DNA of 64,000 nucleotides from Oceanobacillus senegalensis (GCF_900176885.1 NZ_LT839648.1:2360765-2424764); one strand, 5' to 3'; positions 44,714 to 55,168 are shown, counted from the first letter of the stretch. Notes: generated by a model not told the origin, from the sequence alone. A program made the numbers and translations.

Positions 44714-44866
44714 CTACATATCATGATGCGGATTATGCTTTTGTCTTGAATGGTTCGCATTTTTTACTTTCTTTGAACCGCTTAATGGTTCACCATGTGG
44801 TTGCTGTGGACTTTGTGGCAAACGAGGTCGTTCCTGTTGCTTCGGTCCTTTTGGTTTTCCTCCCAT
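44714..44866 (-). CDS. sspP: small acid-soluble spore protein P
   Basis: A 50-residue protein: a Pro/Gln-rich start [14 protein letters not shown], then [20 protein letters not shown] and a PHHDM end. The C-terminal ~25 residues match B. subtilis SspP almost residue for residue, as I recall it. The ATG at 44866 has AAAGGAGGC upstream. SspP is a minor SASP packed in the forespore core. It converges on yidC and shares its terminator. Confidence 0.88.
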   Translation of the reverse strand: MGGKPKGPKQQERPRLPQSPQQPHGEPLSGSKKVKNANHSRQKHNPHHDM

Positions 44867-44977
44867 TTATAATGCCTCCTTTCGCCTATTTTAGTATTTG
44901 ATATTAGGCATAGATTATACTTTATATAGAGAAGAGTAACTCCATCCTGAACTACAATAGTTATAGAAAAAATAAAG

Positions 44978-45020
44978 AACAAGGCGAAAACTGTAATCAC
45001 GCAGTTTTCGCCTTGTTTTT
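44978..45020. terminator. terminator of ppaC
   Basis: A 16-bp perfect stem AACAAGGCGAAAACTG / CAGTTTTCGCCTTGTT, usable in both directions, just past the ppaC stop. Confidence 0.9.
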
Positions 45021-45032
45021 GTAACTTGTTCT

Positions 45033-45962
45033 TTATTTTGTATATTCTTCTGTAAGTACTGGTACGATTTGCTTTTTACGAGAAACAACATCTTTTAATA
45101 TAGTACGGTTATTTTCATCTAATGTTACGCCATACGCAGCATTTACTTTATCTTTTCCATTCCCGATTGCTAATACCTCAGAATCATTATTTAAAATGTC
45201 AGTTACAACGAATAGGAATAAATCTAAACCTTTTTCATCAATGATTTTATTAATTTCTGTTTCTAAATCCGCTTGAATTTCATAAACCTTTCCGGTATCC
45301 ACAGCGTTTACCTGCGCAACTTCAACTTTGGCCGAACCCATACTAAATTCTTTTGCATCCATCGTTACAAGCTCAAGTGCAGATTTATCACTTAGGTCTG
45401 CGCCAGCTTGAAGCATTTCCAATCCATATTCATTTAAATCTACCCCAGCAATTTTAGCAAGTTCATTTGCTGCATTCACATCTTCTTGTGTGCATGTTGG
45501 TGATTTAAGTAAAAGAGAATCTGAAATAATCGCAGAAAGTAAAAGTCCTGCAATTTCTTTAGAAAGATCAACATTTTTTTCCTTATACATTTTATTCAAA
45601 ATAGTCGCTGTACATCCAACTGGTTCAGCACGGAAGAATAATGGATCCTTCGTTTCAAAATTGGACACACGGTGATGATCAATAACCTCTTTAATCTTAG
45701 CATCCTTAATGTTATCCACACTTTGTTGAAATTCATTATGGTCAACTAAGATAACATTAGCTCCCTCATCTACTTTTTCAATGAATTGTGGAGCATCCAC
45801 TTTGAAATAGTCTAAAGCAAATTGTGTTTCTTTATTCACTTCACCTAAACGAGCAGCTTCTGCTTCTTCACCGATTTTTTCTTTAAGATCTGCATAAGCT
45901 AATGCGGAGCAGATTGTATCGGTATCTGGATTTTTATGACCGAAAATAAGTGTCTTTGCCAT
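45033..45962 (-). CDS. ppaC: manganese-dependent inorganic pyrophosphatase
   Basis: A 309-residue family II (DHH) pyrophosphatase, which splits pyrophosphate to phosphate and drives biosynthesis forward. The metal and active-site motifs are seen: [14 protein letters not shown] (H-x-P-D-x-D), [15 protein letters not shown] (the DHH signature) and, in the C-terminal DHHA2 domain, [16 protein letters not shown] precedes the start. Confidence 0.96.
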   Translation of the reverse strand: MAKTLIFGHKNPDTDTICSALAYADLKEKIGEEAEAARLGEVNKETQFALDYFKVDAPQFIEKVDEGANVILVDHNEFQQSVDNIKDAKIKEVIDHHRVSNFETKDPLFFRAEPVGCTATILNKMYKEKNVDLSKEIAGLLLSAIISDSLLLKSPTCTQEDVNAANELAKIAGVDLNEYGLEMLQAGADLSDKSALELVTMDAKEFSMGSAKVEVAQVNAVDTGKVYEIQADLETEINKIIDEKGLDLFLFVVTDILNNDSEVLAIGNGKDKVNAAYGVTLDENNRTILKDVVSRKKQIVPVLTEEYTK

Positions 45963-46053
45963 GTTCCATTCTCCTTCTATGTATTTTTTATTTTATACAG
46001 AAATAATAATTACCATCTAAAAATTTTATCATAATGGGATTTTATCTTCAATA

Positions 46054-46599
46054 TTAGGGATTACGAAAGGATGCCAATAGCTTGTTTACAACTTCCGTAT
46101 TTCTAATCTCTTCTGCAACATCCCCTCGAACATCTACGACCTTTAATTCGGGCTGTAATGGCCCATCGAAATCCTGAACCTTAACAATGCAATATCCCTT
46201 ACAACCTGAAGCACTAATCTCCAAGATGGCTTGATCAGAAAATAGTTCATTCACCTTTTCCTGATCCTTTAAATCAACTGTCCATGATTCATGAATTGGA
46301 ATGTCTCCAACTGAATTGGAAAAGGGTACCGAAGTAGAACTTATTTCATCATTTGTTGACTCCGGTATATTTACCTGGATTTTTCTGTGATTTAATCCTT
46401 CTAATAGCTTTAGTAGTTCAGAAAAACCAATTAGAATGAAACCATGGAAAATATATTGAGTAATGGATGAAAAGAAAAAGCGCCATTCAAATATGGTTTC
46501 TTCTCCATAAGGACCAACATGATGAATACTTTCTGCATTGATATAAGAAGTAATACAACCAAGGATTATCACAACGATTCCACCATAAAATAAAACCAT
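46054..46599 (-). CDS. hypothetical membrane protein
   Basis: A 181-residue protein with two N-terminal membrane segments (about 2-20 and 43-62), then a linker and a soluble C-terminal domain that includes ASGCKGYCIVKV with two Cys. No family recognised. The ribosome site is weak (ATAAGA). Confidence 0.5.
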   Translation of the reverse strand: MVLFYGGIVVIILGCITSYINAESIHHVGPYGEETIFEWRFFFSSITQYIFHGFILIGFSELLKLLEGLNHRKIQVNIPESTNDEISSTSVPFSNSVGDIPIHESWTVDLKDQEKVNELFSDQAILEISASGCKGYCIVKVQDFDGPLQPELKVVDVRGDVAEEIRNTEVVNKLLASFRNP

Positions 46600-46924
46600 T
46601 CTTATTATATTTTTCTGTAAAATAACTTCTCTCCCCCTTTTGTATCTTGGCTCTTTTTAATATTTTGTTGTTTCGTACGCATTTATAAGAATTGTGCGTA
46701 ATAACTTGTCTACACCGTTCCCTTAGAAAGCGACTGTCCGGTGCGGAAATCAATACGCACATCTGCATCAAGTTATTTCGCATTCTGTAAATTTATAAAC
46801 AACAATTCTTTAAAAAATAGCCTTCCTCTCTTACCTATCATTTTACATTTCCTTTGATTATTTTTATAGTTATAATTGGAATTTATAAAGGATAAATACA
46901 TACGGAAAAAGAGTGTGAGTAGTA
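46600..46924. other. intergenic region with palindromic repeat R2
   Basis: It separates divergent genes. Most of it is the R2 element at 46681-46799; no gene is seen. Confidence 0.5.
46681..46799. repeat. palindromic intergenic repeat R2
   Basis: The ends TTATAAGAATTGTGCGTAA / TTTCGCATTCTGTAAATTTA are imperfect inverted copies, each running into the inner arm AACTTG/CAAGTT. The interior has GGTGCGGAAAT, which recurs at 57850-57860 next to a similar GAATGCGCAGTAACTT segment. Confidence 0.5.
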
Positions 46925-48037
46925 ATGAAAAAATATATCGTAATTGGAACGGGAATTTTAGGTGCTAGTACTTCTTACTATTTAGCAAAAAGCGGAGCAG
47001 AAGTCATTATTGTCGACCGTCATGAGGAAGGGCAAGCTACTGAAGCAGCAGCAGGAATGATTTGTCCATGGATTTCACAGCGTCGAAACAAAGCATGGTA
47101 TCAGTTAGCCAAAGGGGGAGCTAAAATCTATCCTCAACTAGTAAAAGCACTTAGAGGAGACGGTGAAACAGACACAGGATATGCCCAGGTTGGTGCGATT
47201 AGTCTACATACAGATGAAAAAAAACTAATCGGTATGAAAGAACGTGCTATAAAACGCAGGGAGGATGCACCGGAAATCGGAGAAGTCTCTATTCTAGATG
47301 AAACAGAAACAAAAGAAATGTTCCCTCTTTTATCGAATGGATACCGCGCTGTTCATATTAGTGGTGGAGCTAGAGTAAATGGTAAAAAAATACGTAATGC
47401 TTTACTTCGTGGTGCCATGAAACATGGAGCAACACAAATTCATGGCAATGCTACACTCCTTCATAGTGGTGATTACATAACTGGTGTAAAAGTTGGAAAA
47501 GACATGTACGAAGCAGATCAAATTATTGCAACAACTGGCGCATGGATGAATGAGCTTCTTAAACCTTTGAATGTAGAATTTGATGTTATACCACAAAAAG
47601 GGCAAATTCTTCATGTTAAAATCCCTAATGTAGATACATCAAAATGGCCTGTGGTCATGCCACCCACTAATCAATATATTTTATCTTTTGATGATCATTT
47701 AGTTCTCGGAAGCACACACGAGGACAATGTCGGTTTCGACCATCGAAACACTGTGGGTGCAATGTATGACATCTTATCAAAGATTATAGATGTGGCACCT
47801 GGACTTCGCGATAGTAGCATTCTTGAAGCTAGAGTTGGTTTTAGACCATTCACACCAGGGTTTCTACCGGTAATTGGGGAACTTCCAGGGTTTAGCAACC
47901 TGCTATTAGCAAATGGACTTGGGTCATCCGGTTTAACCACTGGCCCATATGTTGGTCAACAATTAGCTAATCTTGCATTGGGAAAAGAGCTTGACATTAA
48001 CTTAGAAGACTATCCTGTTGAAGGAGCCTTAAAATAA
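46925..48037 (+). CDS. FAD-dependent oxidoreductase (glycine/D-amino acid oxidase family)
   Basis: A 370-residue DAO-family flavoenzyme. The N-terminal FAD dinucleotide fold is YIVIGTGILGASTSYYLAKSGAEVIIVDR (GxGxxG, ending Asp), followed by EAAAGMICPWIS. VDVIPQKGQILHVKI-type segments and VGFRPFTPGFLPVIGELPGFSNLLLANGLGSSGLTTGP near the end complete the FAD site. It likely oxidises an amine such as glycine, sarcosine or a D-amino acid. There is no thiamine operon next to it. Confidence 0.88.
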   Translation: MKKYIVIGTGILGASTSYYLAKSGAEVIIVDRHEEGQATEAAAGMICPWISQRRNKAWYQLAKGGAKIYPQLVKALRGDGETDTGYAQVGAISLHTDEKKLIGMKERAIKRREDAPEIGEVSILDETETKEMFPLLSNGYRAVHISGGARVNGKKIRNALLRGAMKHGATQIHGNATLLHSGDYITGVKVGKDMYEADQIIATTGAWMNELLKPLNVEFDVIPQKGQILHVKIPNVDTSKWPVVMPPTNQYILSFDDHLVLGSTHEDNVGFDHRNTVGAMYDILSKIIDVAPGLRDSSILEARVGFRPFTPGFLPVIGELPGFSNLLLANGLGSSGLTTGPYVGQQLANLALGKELDINLEDYPVEGALK

Positions 48038-48043
48038 GGGCGG

Positions 48044-48075
48044 GCCTATGGGATTAATGGTGACCCTTAGGCTTT
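48044..48075 (+). terminator. terminator of the FAD oxidoreductase gene
   Basis: The stem GCCTATGGG / CCCTTAGGC (one mismatch) followed by TTTCT, seven bases after the stop. Confidence 0.55.
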
Positions 48076-48162
48076 CTACATGGGTAGACAAAAAGACCAT
48101 GAAATCCGATAAAGCTTTGCTCAATTCCGATAATCTCCCCCTCCTACATTATTTATAGATCA

Positions 48163-48194
48163 AAAAAAGACTGCCCAATGGAAGGACAGTCTTT
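48163..48194 (-). terminator. terminator of the SulP gene
   Basis: A near-perfect stem AAAGACTGCCC / GGACAGTCTTT with a minus-strand run of seven Ts. Confidence 0.75.
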
Positions 48195-48200
48195 CAACCA

Positions 48201-49661
48201 TTAATGACCGGAAGCTTTTGTCAGCCCACCGATTTTGTTTTTCAGTTGTTTACTTTCCGCATTTAATCCACTATAACTAACATTTATACCATTCTGCTCA
48301 AATTTCATTTCAATTTTATCTAAAAAGCCTATAGCGGAATCATCCCATAAATGTGCTTCGGTTAAATCAATTTCAACCTCTTTCACCGTATCGGCAAAGT
48401 TGAATTTCTTAGGTAAATCATTTACAGATGCAAAGAATAGTTGACCTTCTATTTTGTAAATACGTTTTTGATTACGCATATCTAATGATTCTGTAACCTT
48501 TACCTTAGAAATCTTAGCCGCAAAAAAGATAGCACTTAGTAGTACACCTGCTAGTACGCCTTTAGATAAATCATTTGTTGCTAGCACGATAGCTACCGTT
48601 ACAACCATAACAACCGCATCTGTACGTGGAATCTTGTGTAATGTTTTTATTGATGACCAATCAAATGTACTGATGGATACCATGAACATCACACCAACTA
48701 ATGCTGCCATCGGAATTTGAACAACTAAATCACCTAAAACAACAATTAGGAACATTAAAAACACACCAGCCACTAACGCCGATAAACGTCCTCTTCCACC
48801 AGATTTCACGTTGATTACGGATTGACCAATCATTGCACATCCTGCCATACCTCCAAAGAATCCGGACACGATATTGGCAATTCCTTGTCCACGTGACTCT
48901 TTGTTTTTATCACTCTCTGTATCTGTCATATCATCTACAATATTTGCCGTTAATAATGATTCTAGTAAACCAACAATGGCAAGTGATAAAGAGTATGGAA
49001 AAATAATCATAAGAGTTTCCAAGTTTAATGGAATATCTGGAATCAAAAATACTGGTAATTGTTGTGTAATAGAACCTAGATCACCAACCGTTTTTACTCC
49101 AAGTCCACCAAAAATCGCAATTGCTGTAACTATGATTATCGCCACAAGTGTAGACGGTACAGCAGTAGTGATTTTGGGAAATAAATATATAATGACTAAT
49201 GTTAATGCTACTAGAGCATACATTACCCATGTCTCACCAACAAAATGGGTAAGCTGGGCAGTAAAAATAACGACAGCTAATGCATTCACAAATCCAACCA
49301 TCACTGAGCGCGGTACAAATTTGATTAAATTAGCTAATTTAAAGACACCGAATAATATTTGCAGAATACCTGCAAATATCGTTGCTGCTAATAAATACTG
49401 TAGACCATGATCTGCTACTAGTGTGACCATCAACATTGCCGTAGCTCCAGTTGCTGCAGAAATCATACCTGGTCGACCACCAACAAAGGCAATAACAACC
49501 GCGATACAAAATGATGCATACAAACCTACCATCGGATCGACACCAGCAATAATTGCAAAAGCAATGGCCTCAGGAATTAACGCTAACGCAACGACAAGAC
49601 CTGCAAGTATGTCTCCTTTAACATTGCCAAACCACTCTTGCTTCAACTGTTCTGTTTTCAA
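48201..49661 (-). CDS. SulP-family anion transporter with STAS domain
   Basis: A 486-residue SulP/SLC26 carrier for inorganic anions such as sulfate or bicarbonate. About 11-12 membrane segments start [35 protein letters not shown] (the family signature). [60 protein letters not shown] is the central conserved region, followed by a C-terminal STAS domain (about 395-486) with [17 protein letters not shown]. It starts at TTG after GAGGG. Confidence 0.93.
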   Translation of the reverse strand: MKTEQLKQEWFGNVKGDILAGLVVALALIPEAIAFAIIAGVDPMVGLYASFCIAVVIAFVGGRPGMISAATGATAMLMVTLVADHGLQYLLAATIFAGILQILFGVFKLANLIKFVPRSVMVGFVNALAVVIFTAQLTHFVGETWVMYALVALTLVIIYLFPKITTAVPSTLVAIIIVTAIAIFGGLGVKTVGDLGSITQQLPVFLIPDIPLNLETLMIIFPYSLSLAIVGLLESLLTANIVDDMTDTESDKNKESRGQGIANIVSGFFGGMAGCAMIGQSVINVKSGGRGRLSALVAGVFLMFLIVVLGDLVVQIPMAALVGVMFMVSISTFDWSSIKTLHKIPRTDAVVMVVTVAIVLATNDLSKGVLAGVLLSAIFFAAKISKVKVTESLDMRNQKRIYKIEGQLFFASVNDLPKKFNFADTVKEVEIDLTEAHLWDDSAIGFLDKIEMKFEQNGINVSYSGLNAESKQLKNKIGGLTKASGH

Positions 49662-49949
49662 ATGCTTCCCTCTTTCTATTAGATTTTTTAAGCTGGCTAT
49701 TAGCTTTTTCCGTCAAAGACCTACGCATCATATCATATCCATAGAAATTTGCAAGCATCAAGAAAACGCCAACAATTGAAATTTCCTCTTAATATCTTTC
49801 GTTTGCTTTATTTTTCAATACAAATATATAAAAAGACGATTATGAGGTAACTTTTCCATTACATTGCATGAAAATAATCCGTATTTTACCATTTGAAATA
49901 GACTGAATAACCTTTTCCACTTCTTGTTGGCGTTTTGAGGAAGATGAAA

Positions 49950-50633
49950 TCATTTTATTCTTTCCATTTCCTGAAGTGTAATGTGAAGTAAGGATGGATA
50001 TAGATGTGGATTAAATTGATAGTCTCTAGAGGATGCTTCCTGTTCAAAATAAGGAATAATGTTACGCGTAATTCTATTCGCCGATTCACTCGGCACTTGA
50101 ATGAGACCGTTTAATGCCGTATATGTATGATTCCCTATCGGTAGCATCATCCCTGTAATTAAATCTCCATGTTTTAAGACTTGGCGATTTTTATGAAATA
50201 GGCAAACACATTTAGGATTCCCTTCAAAGATATCCCGAACAATCAAAACTTGGCCACGTAAGCTATCACTCTTTATAACAAGGTAGAATCCGGGATTTAA
50301 ACACCGCCATTTGGCTAGAACAAGTTGAATCTCACTATTTTTCCGGCGAAGCTTTAACTTATTTCTAAGTAAATAATGCTGGTAAATGGTTATATTTTCT
50401 ATTCCAAATGGACAGCAAAAAATGACCCAATATACGAGTTGTGAAAATGTTTGATTTTCTTGCTCTCTGTCACCTAAATCCATTTTCAAAATCATTTTTT
50501 CAACTTGTTGGACCATTTTTTTACGATAATAATGCGTTCCAAATTCAAAAATCTCATCTAAAATAACAAATAATTCTTTCTGTGTTTGACTAGGGATGTA
50601 AAGGATATCATCCATTTTTCTTCCTATCATCAT
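49950..50633 (-). CDS. hypothetical cytosolic protein
   Basis: A 227-residue soluble protein. The N-terminal half is helical (KELFVILDEIFEFGTHYYRKKMVQQVEKMI), the C-terminal half beta-rich, with YLVIKSDSLRGQVLIVRDIFEGNPKCVCLFHKNRQVLKHGDLITGMMLPIGNHTYTALNGLIQVP. The beta part looks like a small barrel or ligand domain that I cannot name. GGAGGT precedes the start. It stands alone. Confidence 0.65.
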   Translation of the reverse strand: MMIGRKMDDILYIPSQTQKELFVILDEIFEFGTHYYRKKMVQQVEKMILKMDLGDREQENQTFSQLVYWVIFCCPFGIENITIYQHYLLRNKLKLRRKNSEIQLVLAKWRCLNPGFYLVIKSDSLRGQVLIVRDIFEGNPKCVCLFHKNRQVLKHGDLITGMMLPIGNHTYTALNGLIQVPSESANRITRNIIPYFEQEASSRDYQFNPHLYPSLLHITLQEMERIK

Positions 50634-50849
50634 TTTACCTCCTTCAATCGTTTTTATTATTCTAGCAAATTATTCCAAAACGTACCAGAATCCAAAAATT
50701 TTTTTTAGAGGTTCTCATATACCTAATAATTGAATTTTTCTTAATGATTTCTAGATTTTTGATGTGAGACACAAACTATATTTTATTTTCGATAAATATT
50801 ATGTTAATTTTTTGATTGACCTCCATTGTCAAGATGGCCAAATTAAATA

Positions 50850-50886
50850 AAAAAATCACTTATAATGATTTCATAAGTGATTTTTT
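50850..50886 (-). terminator. terminator of the CDF transporter gene
   Basis: A perfect 13-bp stem AAAAAATCACTTA / TAAGTGATTTTTT with T tracts both ways. Confidence 0.9.
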
Positions 50887-50896
50887 AAGCTATAAG

Positions 50897-51850
50897 CTAT
50901 TTCTCTTGCTTATCCAATACACCTTCATCTTCAATCGTAGCTAGGATGACATCTGCCACTTCGGGTTGTCTTAATAATAGTTCTTTCATTTTATATTTGA
51001 TGTCATCCGCTTCCGTTAAAGTAATCCCCTTCTTCAATTCAATGGAACCCTCCACATGATAAAGTCTACCTTCCTGTATCATTCGAATATGCTCAATATC
51101 CACCACTTCTTCCCGTTCAAGTAATAACTTTGTAATTTTATCTTTAACTTCCGCTGGAGCAGATACACCAATCAACCCAATCATGTTGTCATATCCTACA
51201 CGAAAGGCAACAAATAGCATTAAAAGTCCAATAATAATAGATGCAACTCCATCTGCCCTTAAAACACCAAAAAACTGTGCTAATAGAATTCCAATAATGG
51301 CTAACACTGCACTGGATGTGGCAACTAAATCCTCATAAAAAACGAGACGTGTTGCTGGGGCTGCATTCTTCACATTGGTGAAAGCACTCTTAATAACCCC
51401 CTCAGATTTATCCGCACTAGTTTCTTTAGCGATTTCCTTCATGGCTTTTAATAAAATCGCACCATCAACTACAAATGCTGCAATTAAAACTATCATGTTC
51501 ACCCAAAATCCTTCCGATTCTTTTGGTTCCACGAGCAAATGCCATCCTTCTTTTATCGTTTCATAGGCCATGATAGTAACAACGATTACAGCAACCATGC
51601 AGAAAATATTAATAACACGACCAAATCCGGTCGGGAATTTTTCAGAAGCTGGTCTTTCAGCTAGTACACTTCCAAAATAAACAAAACCCTGATTAACTGC
51701 ATCTGCTAACGAGTGCATAGATGATGCAAACATCGTACCACTTCCACTAAACACAGCTGCAAGCCCTTTTCCCCCTGCTAGCGCGGTGTTTCCCAGTGCA
51801 GCCACACCTGAAGAGGTATTCCCTTTTTTTAATGCTTCGATAAAGCCCAT
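50897..51850 (-). CDS. cation diffusion facilitator transporter
   Basis: A 317-residue CDF-family metal exporter (B. subtilis YdbO type). Membrane segments include GNTALAGGKGLAAVFSGSGTMFASSMHSLADAVNQG, with the S-x-H-S-x-A-D metal site on helix II, and the later EDLVATSSAVLAIIGILLAQFFGVLRADGVASIIIGLLM (D-x-x-x-D-like). A cytosolic C-terminal domain follows (about 215-317). It probably exports Zn, Mn, Fe or Cd. The ATG at 51850 follows GGAGGG. Confidence 0.9.
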   Translation of the reverse strand: MGFIEALKKGNTSSGVAALGNTALAGGKGLAAVFSGSGTMFASSMHSLADAVNQGFVYFGSVLAERPASEKFPTGFGRVINIFCMVAVIVVTIMAYETIKEGWHLLVEPKESEGFWVNMIVLIAAFVVDGAILLKAMKEIAKETSADKSEGVIKSAFTNVKNAAPATRLVFYEDLVATSSAVLAIIGILLAQFFGVLRADGVASIIIGLLMLFVAFRVGYDNMIGLIGVSAPAEVKDKITKLLLEREEVVDIEHIRMIQEGRLYHVEGSIELKKGITLTEADDIKYKMKELLLRQPEVADVILATIEDEGVLDKQEK

Positions 51851-51908
51851 ACAATCATCCCTCCAAATCATTTTAATTATTCCCTAAAATGATTTGTTCT
51901 ATTTATCT

Positions 51909-51934
51909 AAAAAAAACTCCAGCTACAGCTGGAG
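51909..51934 (-). terminator. terminator of the yczE-like gene
   Basis: The stem CTCCAGCT / AGCTGGAG with a two-base loop and eight Ts on the minus strand. Confidence 0.85.
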
Positions 51935-51964
51935 CAAACGAAAGCATAAGCGGCCGATTAAAAC

Positions 51965-52600
51965 TTATGATACGGCGCGTTTCTCTAAATAATTTTTATC
52001 AATTTTTGAAATCATATTTCCGAATTTCAAATAAGACCATTGAAAGATTGGACTTTGAATAAACGTAAAAATAAATGTAACGACAAAGACTGGGCCACCA
52101 AGCAATAGTCCAATTACTAGAACAAGGCTTTCAGTGATAATACGTATTCGACCAATTGACTGACCAGTCTTATCGGAAATGGATAGCATAAAGCCATCCC
52201 TTGGTCCCGACCCAACTCCAGCCGCATTGTAAATACCACCGCCAACGCCCATAACGATAATACCAATTAGAATTACGACTACATCTGTCCAAGTATTAGT
52301 CGCTTTTGGCAGAAAATCTAGCCACATATAAACATCAACGAATACCCCAATTAAGACAGCATTAAAAAATGTGCCAATTTTAATATAACGTTTATCCAAT
52401 ATCCATGAAATAACAATTAAAAGACCAGAAATAATAATAGCCCATGACCCAATGGATAGACCAACCTTGTCATATAATGCAACATTCAAAACATCCCAAG
52501 GGTGTATTCCCAAATGCTGTACATTAATAGTCATTGTAATTCCCAGACTAAAAATCATAAGCCCAACAAAAAACACAATCCAATGTAGGACATACTTCAA
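51965..52600 (-). CDS. YczE-like membrane protein
   Basis: A 211-residue protein with five membrane segments, of the YczE/YyaS family: FSLGITMTINVQHLGIHPWDVLNVALYDKVGLSIGSWAIIISGLLIV and GVGGGIYNAAGVGSGPRDGFMLSISDKTGQSIGRIRIITESLVLVIGLLLGGPV are the conserved halves, each with a Pro-Trp-Asp or Pro-Arg-Asp loop. In B. subtilis YczE is needed for surfactin/bacillomycin production; no such cluster is here. The start is TTG. Confidence 0.82.
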   Translation of the reverse strand: MKYVLHWIVFFVGLMIFSLGITMTINVQHLGIHPWDVLNVALYDKVGLSIGSWAIIISGLLIVISWILDKRYIKIGTFFNAVLIGVFVDVYMWLDFLPKATNTWTDVVVILIGIIVMGVGGGIYNAAGVGSGPRDGFMLSISDKTGQSIGRIRIITESLVLVIGLLLGGPVFVVTFIFTFIQSPIFQWSYLKFGNMISKIDKNYLEKRAVS

Positions 52601-52792
52601 TGATTATCCCACCTTCCCTATTACATCCTAATTAACATCATAGCAGATTTTTATATAAATTGAAGATATTTTTAATTAGGACAAATATAGGAATCAATTA
52701 AAGGATATACCCATTGTAAAATGGCTTATATCAACCATACCATCAGGAAAAGTAAATGAGGATTACGAATAAAATACCACCTAATATCTTAA

Positions 52793-53090
52793 AAAGAGAC
52801 TGGGATATAACTAAAATACTTAACTCAAAAGACGAACAACGCACTACTTAGCGGAGGAAATATACGTAGACTCCTCGAAAATAGAGTGCAATTTTCTTCG
52901 TGCGATGCTTTGCTGCAGTAGCGTTCCTTGTCCTGCGGGATGAGAGGCCTAGGTGAGACACCGTAGTGCGTTAGCACGTAGGGGGCTCATCAGCCGCCCT
53001 AAGGTGCGCGAAGTATATTCCGCAGCGGTTTTTATCCACCAATAACGTTCGGCTTTTGCTTAGAGAAAATACTTTTTTCCCAGCCTCTTT
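52793..53090. repeat. dispersed palindromic repeat R1, long copy
   Basis: About 298 bp with ends AAAAGAGACTGGGATATAAC and TTTTTTCCCAGCCTCTTTT. The core CGGGATGAGAGGCCTAGGTG and GCGCGAAGTATATTCCG is shared with 35291-35526. An extra ~50-bp hairpin-prone segment (GATGCTTTGCTGCAGTAGCG) is present only here. The rest of the 52601-53096 gap shows nothing else. Confidence 0.85.
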
Positions 53091-53096
53091 TCCACT

Positions 53097-54395
53097 TTAA
53101 ACACCATGCAATATGAAATTTAGTAAGAATAAACCTGCGATCACATATAATGGTAATGAAACATGATTTGCTTTTCCAACTACTATTTTTACAATTGGAT
53201 AAGCAATGAAACCAAATGCAATTCCATCTGCAATACTGTATGAGAATGGAATCATAATGATTATTAAAAATGCAGGAATTCCTTCTGATAAATCTTGGAG
53301 ATTAATATTCCGTACATTTTGTAGCATTAATCCCCCAATGATAATTAAAATGGGTGCAATCGCACTTCCTGGTATAATTGTGACAAAAGGGATAAAGAAA
53401 ATCGATACTAAAAATAGTAATCCACTTGTCAATGATGTTATACCAGTTCGACCGCCAGCTGTAATTCCTGCAGCCGTTTCTACAGTTGAAACCGTTGGAC
53501 TGGATCCAAAAATACTACTGAAGATAGCCGAAATAGAGCTAACTCGGAAGGCTTTGCTATATTTTTCAGACTGATTTAATTCTGATAATTGACCACTAAT
53601 TAAGCCAATATTTTCAAAAACTAACACCATTGTAAGAGAAAAAACAGCTGTCCAGAAAGTAAAGGAGGATATACTTTCAAAGGATAACCCCGCGAATAAC
53701 GAATTGTAGGCCGCAGATGATTCAGTACCCGCACTTAATTGACTGAAGTCAACGAGCCCAAACATCCAAGCAATCCCTGTACCAGCAAAAATCGTAATTA
53801 AGAAATTCCCTGGTACATTTCGTACAAATAAAATAATTGCGAGTACGAATGTTAGTAAAAAGGCAAGAACTTCAAGACTACTTATATCACCTAGACTAAT
53901 TAAGGAATGTTCCCCTTTGACAATCAGTTGGCTTTTTTCTAAACCAATTAAGGCTAAAAACAAACCTAAACCAACACTAATCGCATCCTTTAACGATCCT
54001 GGAATAGCAGTTGATAAAACCTTTGATAACCGAGTAAAAGCTATGATTGCAAAAAGGAGCCCAGAGATAAAAACGACAGCAAGTGCTTCCTGCCAACTTA
54101 GTCCCATTGAGTGAACGAATGTATACGTAAACATCGCATTTACACCCATGCCAGGAACAAGAATAAGGGGCAAGTTCCCCCAAAGCCCCATTAGCAACCC
54201 ACCGGCAACTGAGGTTAAGATGGTTGCCCAAACTGCTGCTTCAATTGGCATTCCTGCATCTGCTAGGATGGTTGAATTAACAGCAATAATATAAACAATT
54301 GTAAAAAAGGATACACAACCTGCAAGAATTTCTTGCTTAATGGTTGAGCCTTTATCATAAACTCCTGTTAGTTGATTTATTTTTTCTTTAAACAC
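53097..54395 (-). CDS. NCS2-family purine permease (PbuG/AzgA-like)
   Basis: A 432-residue hypoxanthine/guanine/adenine:proton symporter of the AzgA-type NCS2 group with about 12-14 membrane segments: EILAGCVSFFTIVYIIAVNSTILADAGMP, GLWGNLPLILVPGMGVNAMFTYTFVHSMG and SPTVSTVETAAGITAGGRTGITSLTSG, the conserved substrate regions. It starts at GTG. It follows deoC by 98 bp and closes the deoB-pupG-cdd-deoC run, importing bases whose ribose products that pathway uses. No purine riboswitch is visible upstream. Confidence 0.92.
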   Translation of the reverse strand: MFKEKINQLTGVYDKGSTIKQEILAGCVSFFTIVYIIAVNSTILADAGMPIEAAVWATILTSVAGGLLMGLWGNLPLILVPGMGVNAMFTYTFVHSMGLSWQEALAVVFISGLLFAIIAFTRLSKVLSTAIPGSLKDAISVGLGLFLALIGLEKSQLIVKGEHSLISLGDISSLEVLAFLLTFVLAIILFVRNVPGNFLITIFAGTGIAWMFGLVDFSQLSAGTESSAAYNSLFAGLSFESISSFTFWTAVFSLTMVLVFENIGLISGQLSELNQSEKYSKAFRVSSISAIFSSIFGSSPTVSTVETAAGITAGGRTGITSLTSGLLFLVSIFFIPFVTIIPGSAIAPILIIIGGLMLQNVRNINLQDLSEGIPAFLIIIMIPFSYSIADGIAFGFIAYPIVKIVVGKANHVSLPLYVIAGLFLLNFILHGV

Positions 54396-54493
54396 GACAT
54401 TTCCTTCTTCATTTAGTATCCCTCACCCACCCAGTCGTTCATAGACCAAAAACATATTATATAGTAATCCTATTCAAATAGCTATGGCAAGTT

Positions 54494-55168
54494 CTAGTAA
54501 GCACTATCCCCTGTTCCACCTGAAACGATGGCAACACCAGAACTAGCTCCAATGCGAGTTGCTCCTGCTTCAACCATAGCTAGCACTGTTTCACGATCTC
54601 TTACACCACCTGAGGCTTTCACACCGATATCCGGACCAACTGTTTTTCGCATAAGCTGTATATCTTGAACAGTTGCGCCGCCAGTGGAGAATCCTGTTGA
54701 TGTTTTTACATAATCAGCTCCTACTTTAACGGATAGCTTACAGGCTGTTTCTTTTTCCTCATCCGTAAGTAAGCATGTTTCAATAATAACTTTGACAAGT
54801 GCTTTCCCTTTTGCAGCATCGACAACTGCCTGAATATCCTTTTCTACATAATCAAGGTCACCATCTTTTAGTTTACCGATATTGATGACCATATCCACTT
54901 CAGTAGCACCATTTTCAATGGCATCCGTTGTTTCTAAAGCTTTAACTTTCGATGTTGTAGCACCTAGCGGAAATCCAATTACAGTACACACTTCTACATC
55001 GGACCCCTGTAGCTGAATAGTTGCTTCACTGACCCAACCAGGATTAATACAAACAGAATAAAATCCGTGCTCCTTCGCTTCTTGGCAAAGTTTTGTAATT
55101 TGTTCTTTCGTTGTATCTGGTTTTAATGCAGTATGATCAATCATTTTTGCGATATTTTTATTTTCCAT
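54494..55168 (-). CDS. deoC: deoxyribose-phosphate aldolase
   Basis: A 224-residue class I aldolase that splits deoxyribose 5-phosphate into glyceraldehyde 3-phosphate and acetaldehyde. It shows the TIM-barrel motifs [34 protein letters not shown] and [11 protein letters not shown], plus [16 protein letters not shown] with the Schiff-base Lys, and [35 protein letters not shown] precedes the start. Confidence 0.96.
   Translation of the reverse strand: MENKNIAKMIDHTALKPDTTKEQITKLCQEAKEHGFYSVCINPGWVSEATIQLQGSDVEVCTVIGFPLGATTSKVKALETTDAIENGATEVDMVINIGKLKDGDLDYVEKDIQAVVDAAKGKALVKVIIETCLLTDEEKETACKLSVKVGADYVKTSTGFSTGGATVQDIQLMRKTVGPDIGVKASGGVRDRETVLAMVEAGATRIGASSGVAIVSGGTGDSAY

Noticed and set aside
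44701-44901. 66-codon plus-strand frame downstream of yidC
   Set aside because: It is the antisense of the sspP gene, which has the ribosome site and family match.
54396-54493. Purine riboswitch upstream of the NCS2 purine permease
   Set aside because: The gap is only 98 bp and lacks the conserved three-way-junction core of purine riboswitches; the gene probably belongs to the deoB transcript.
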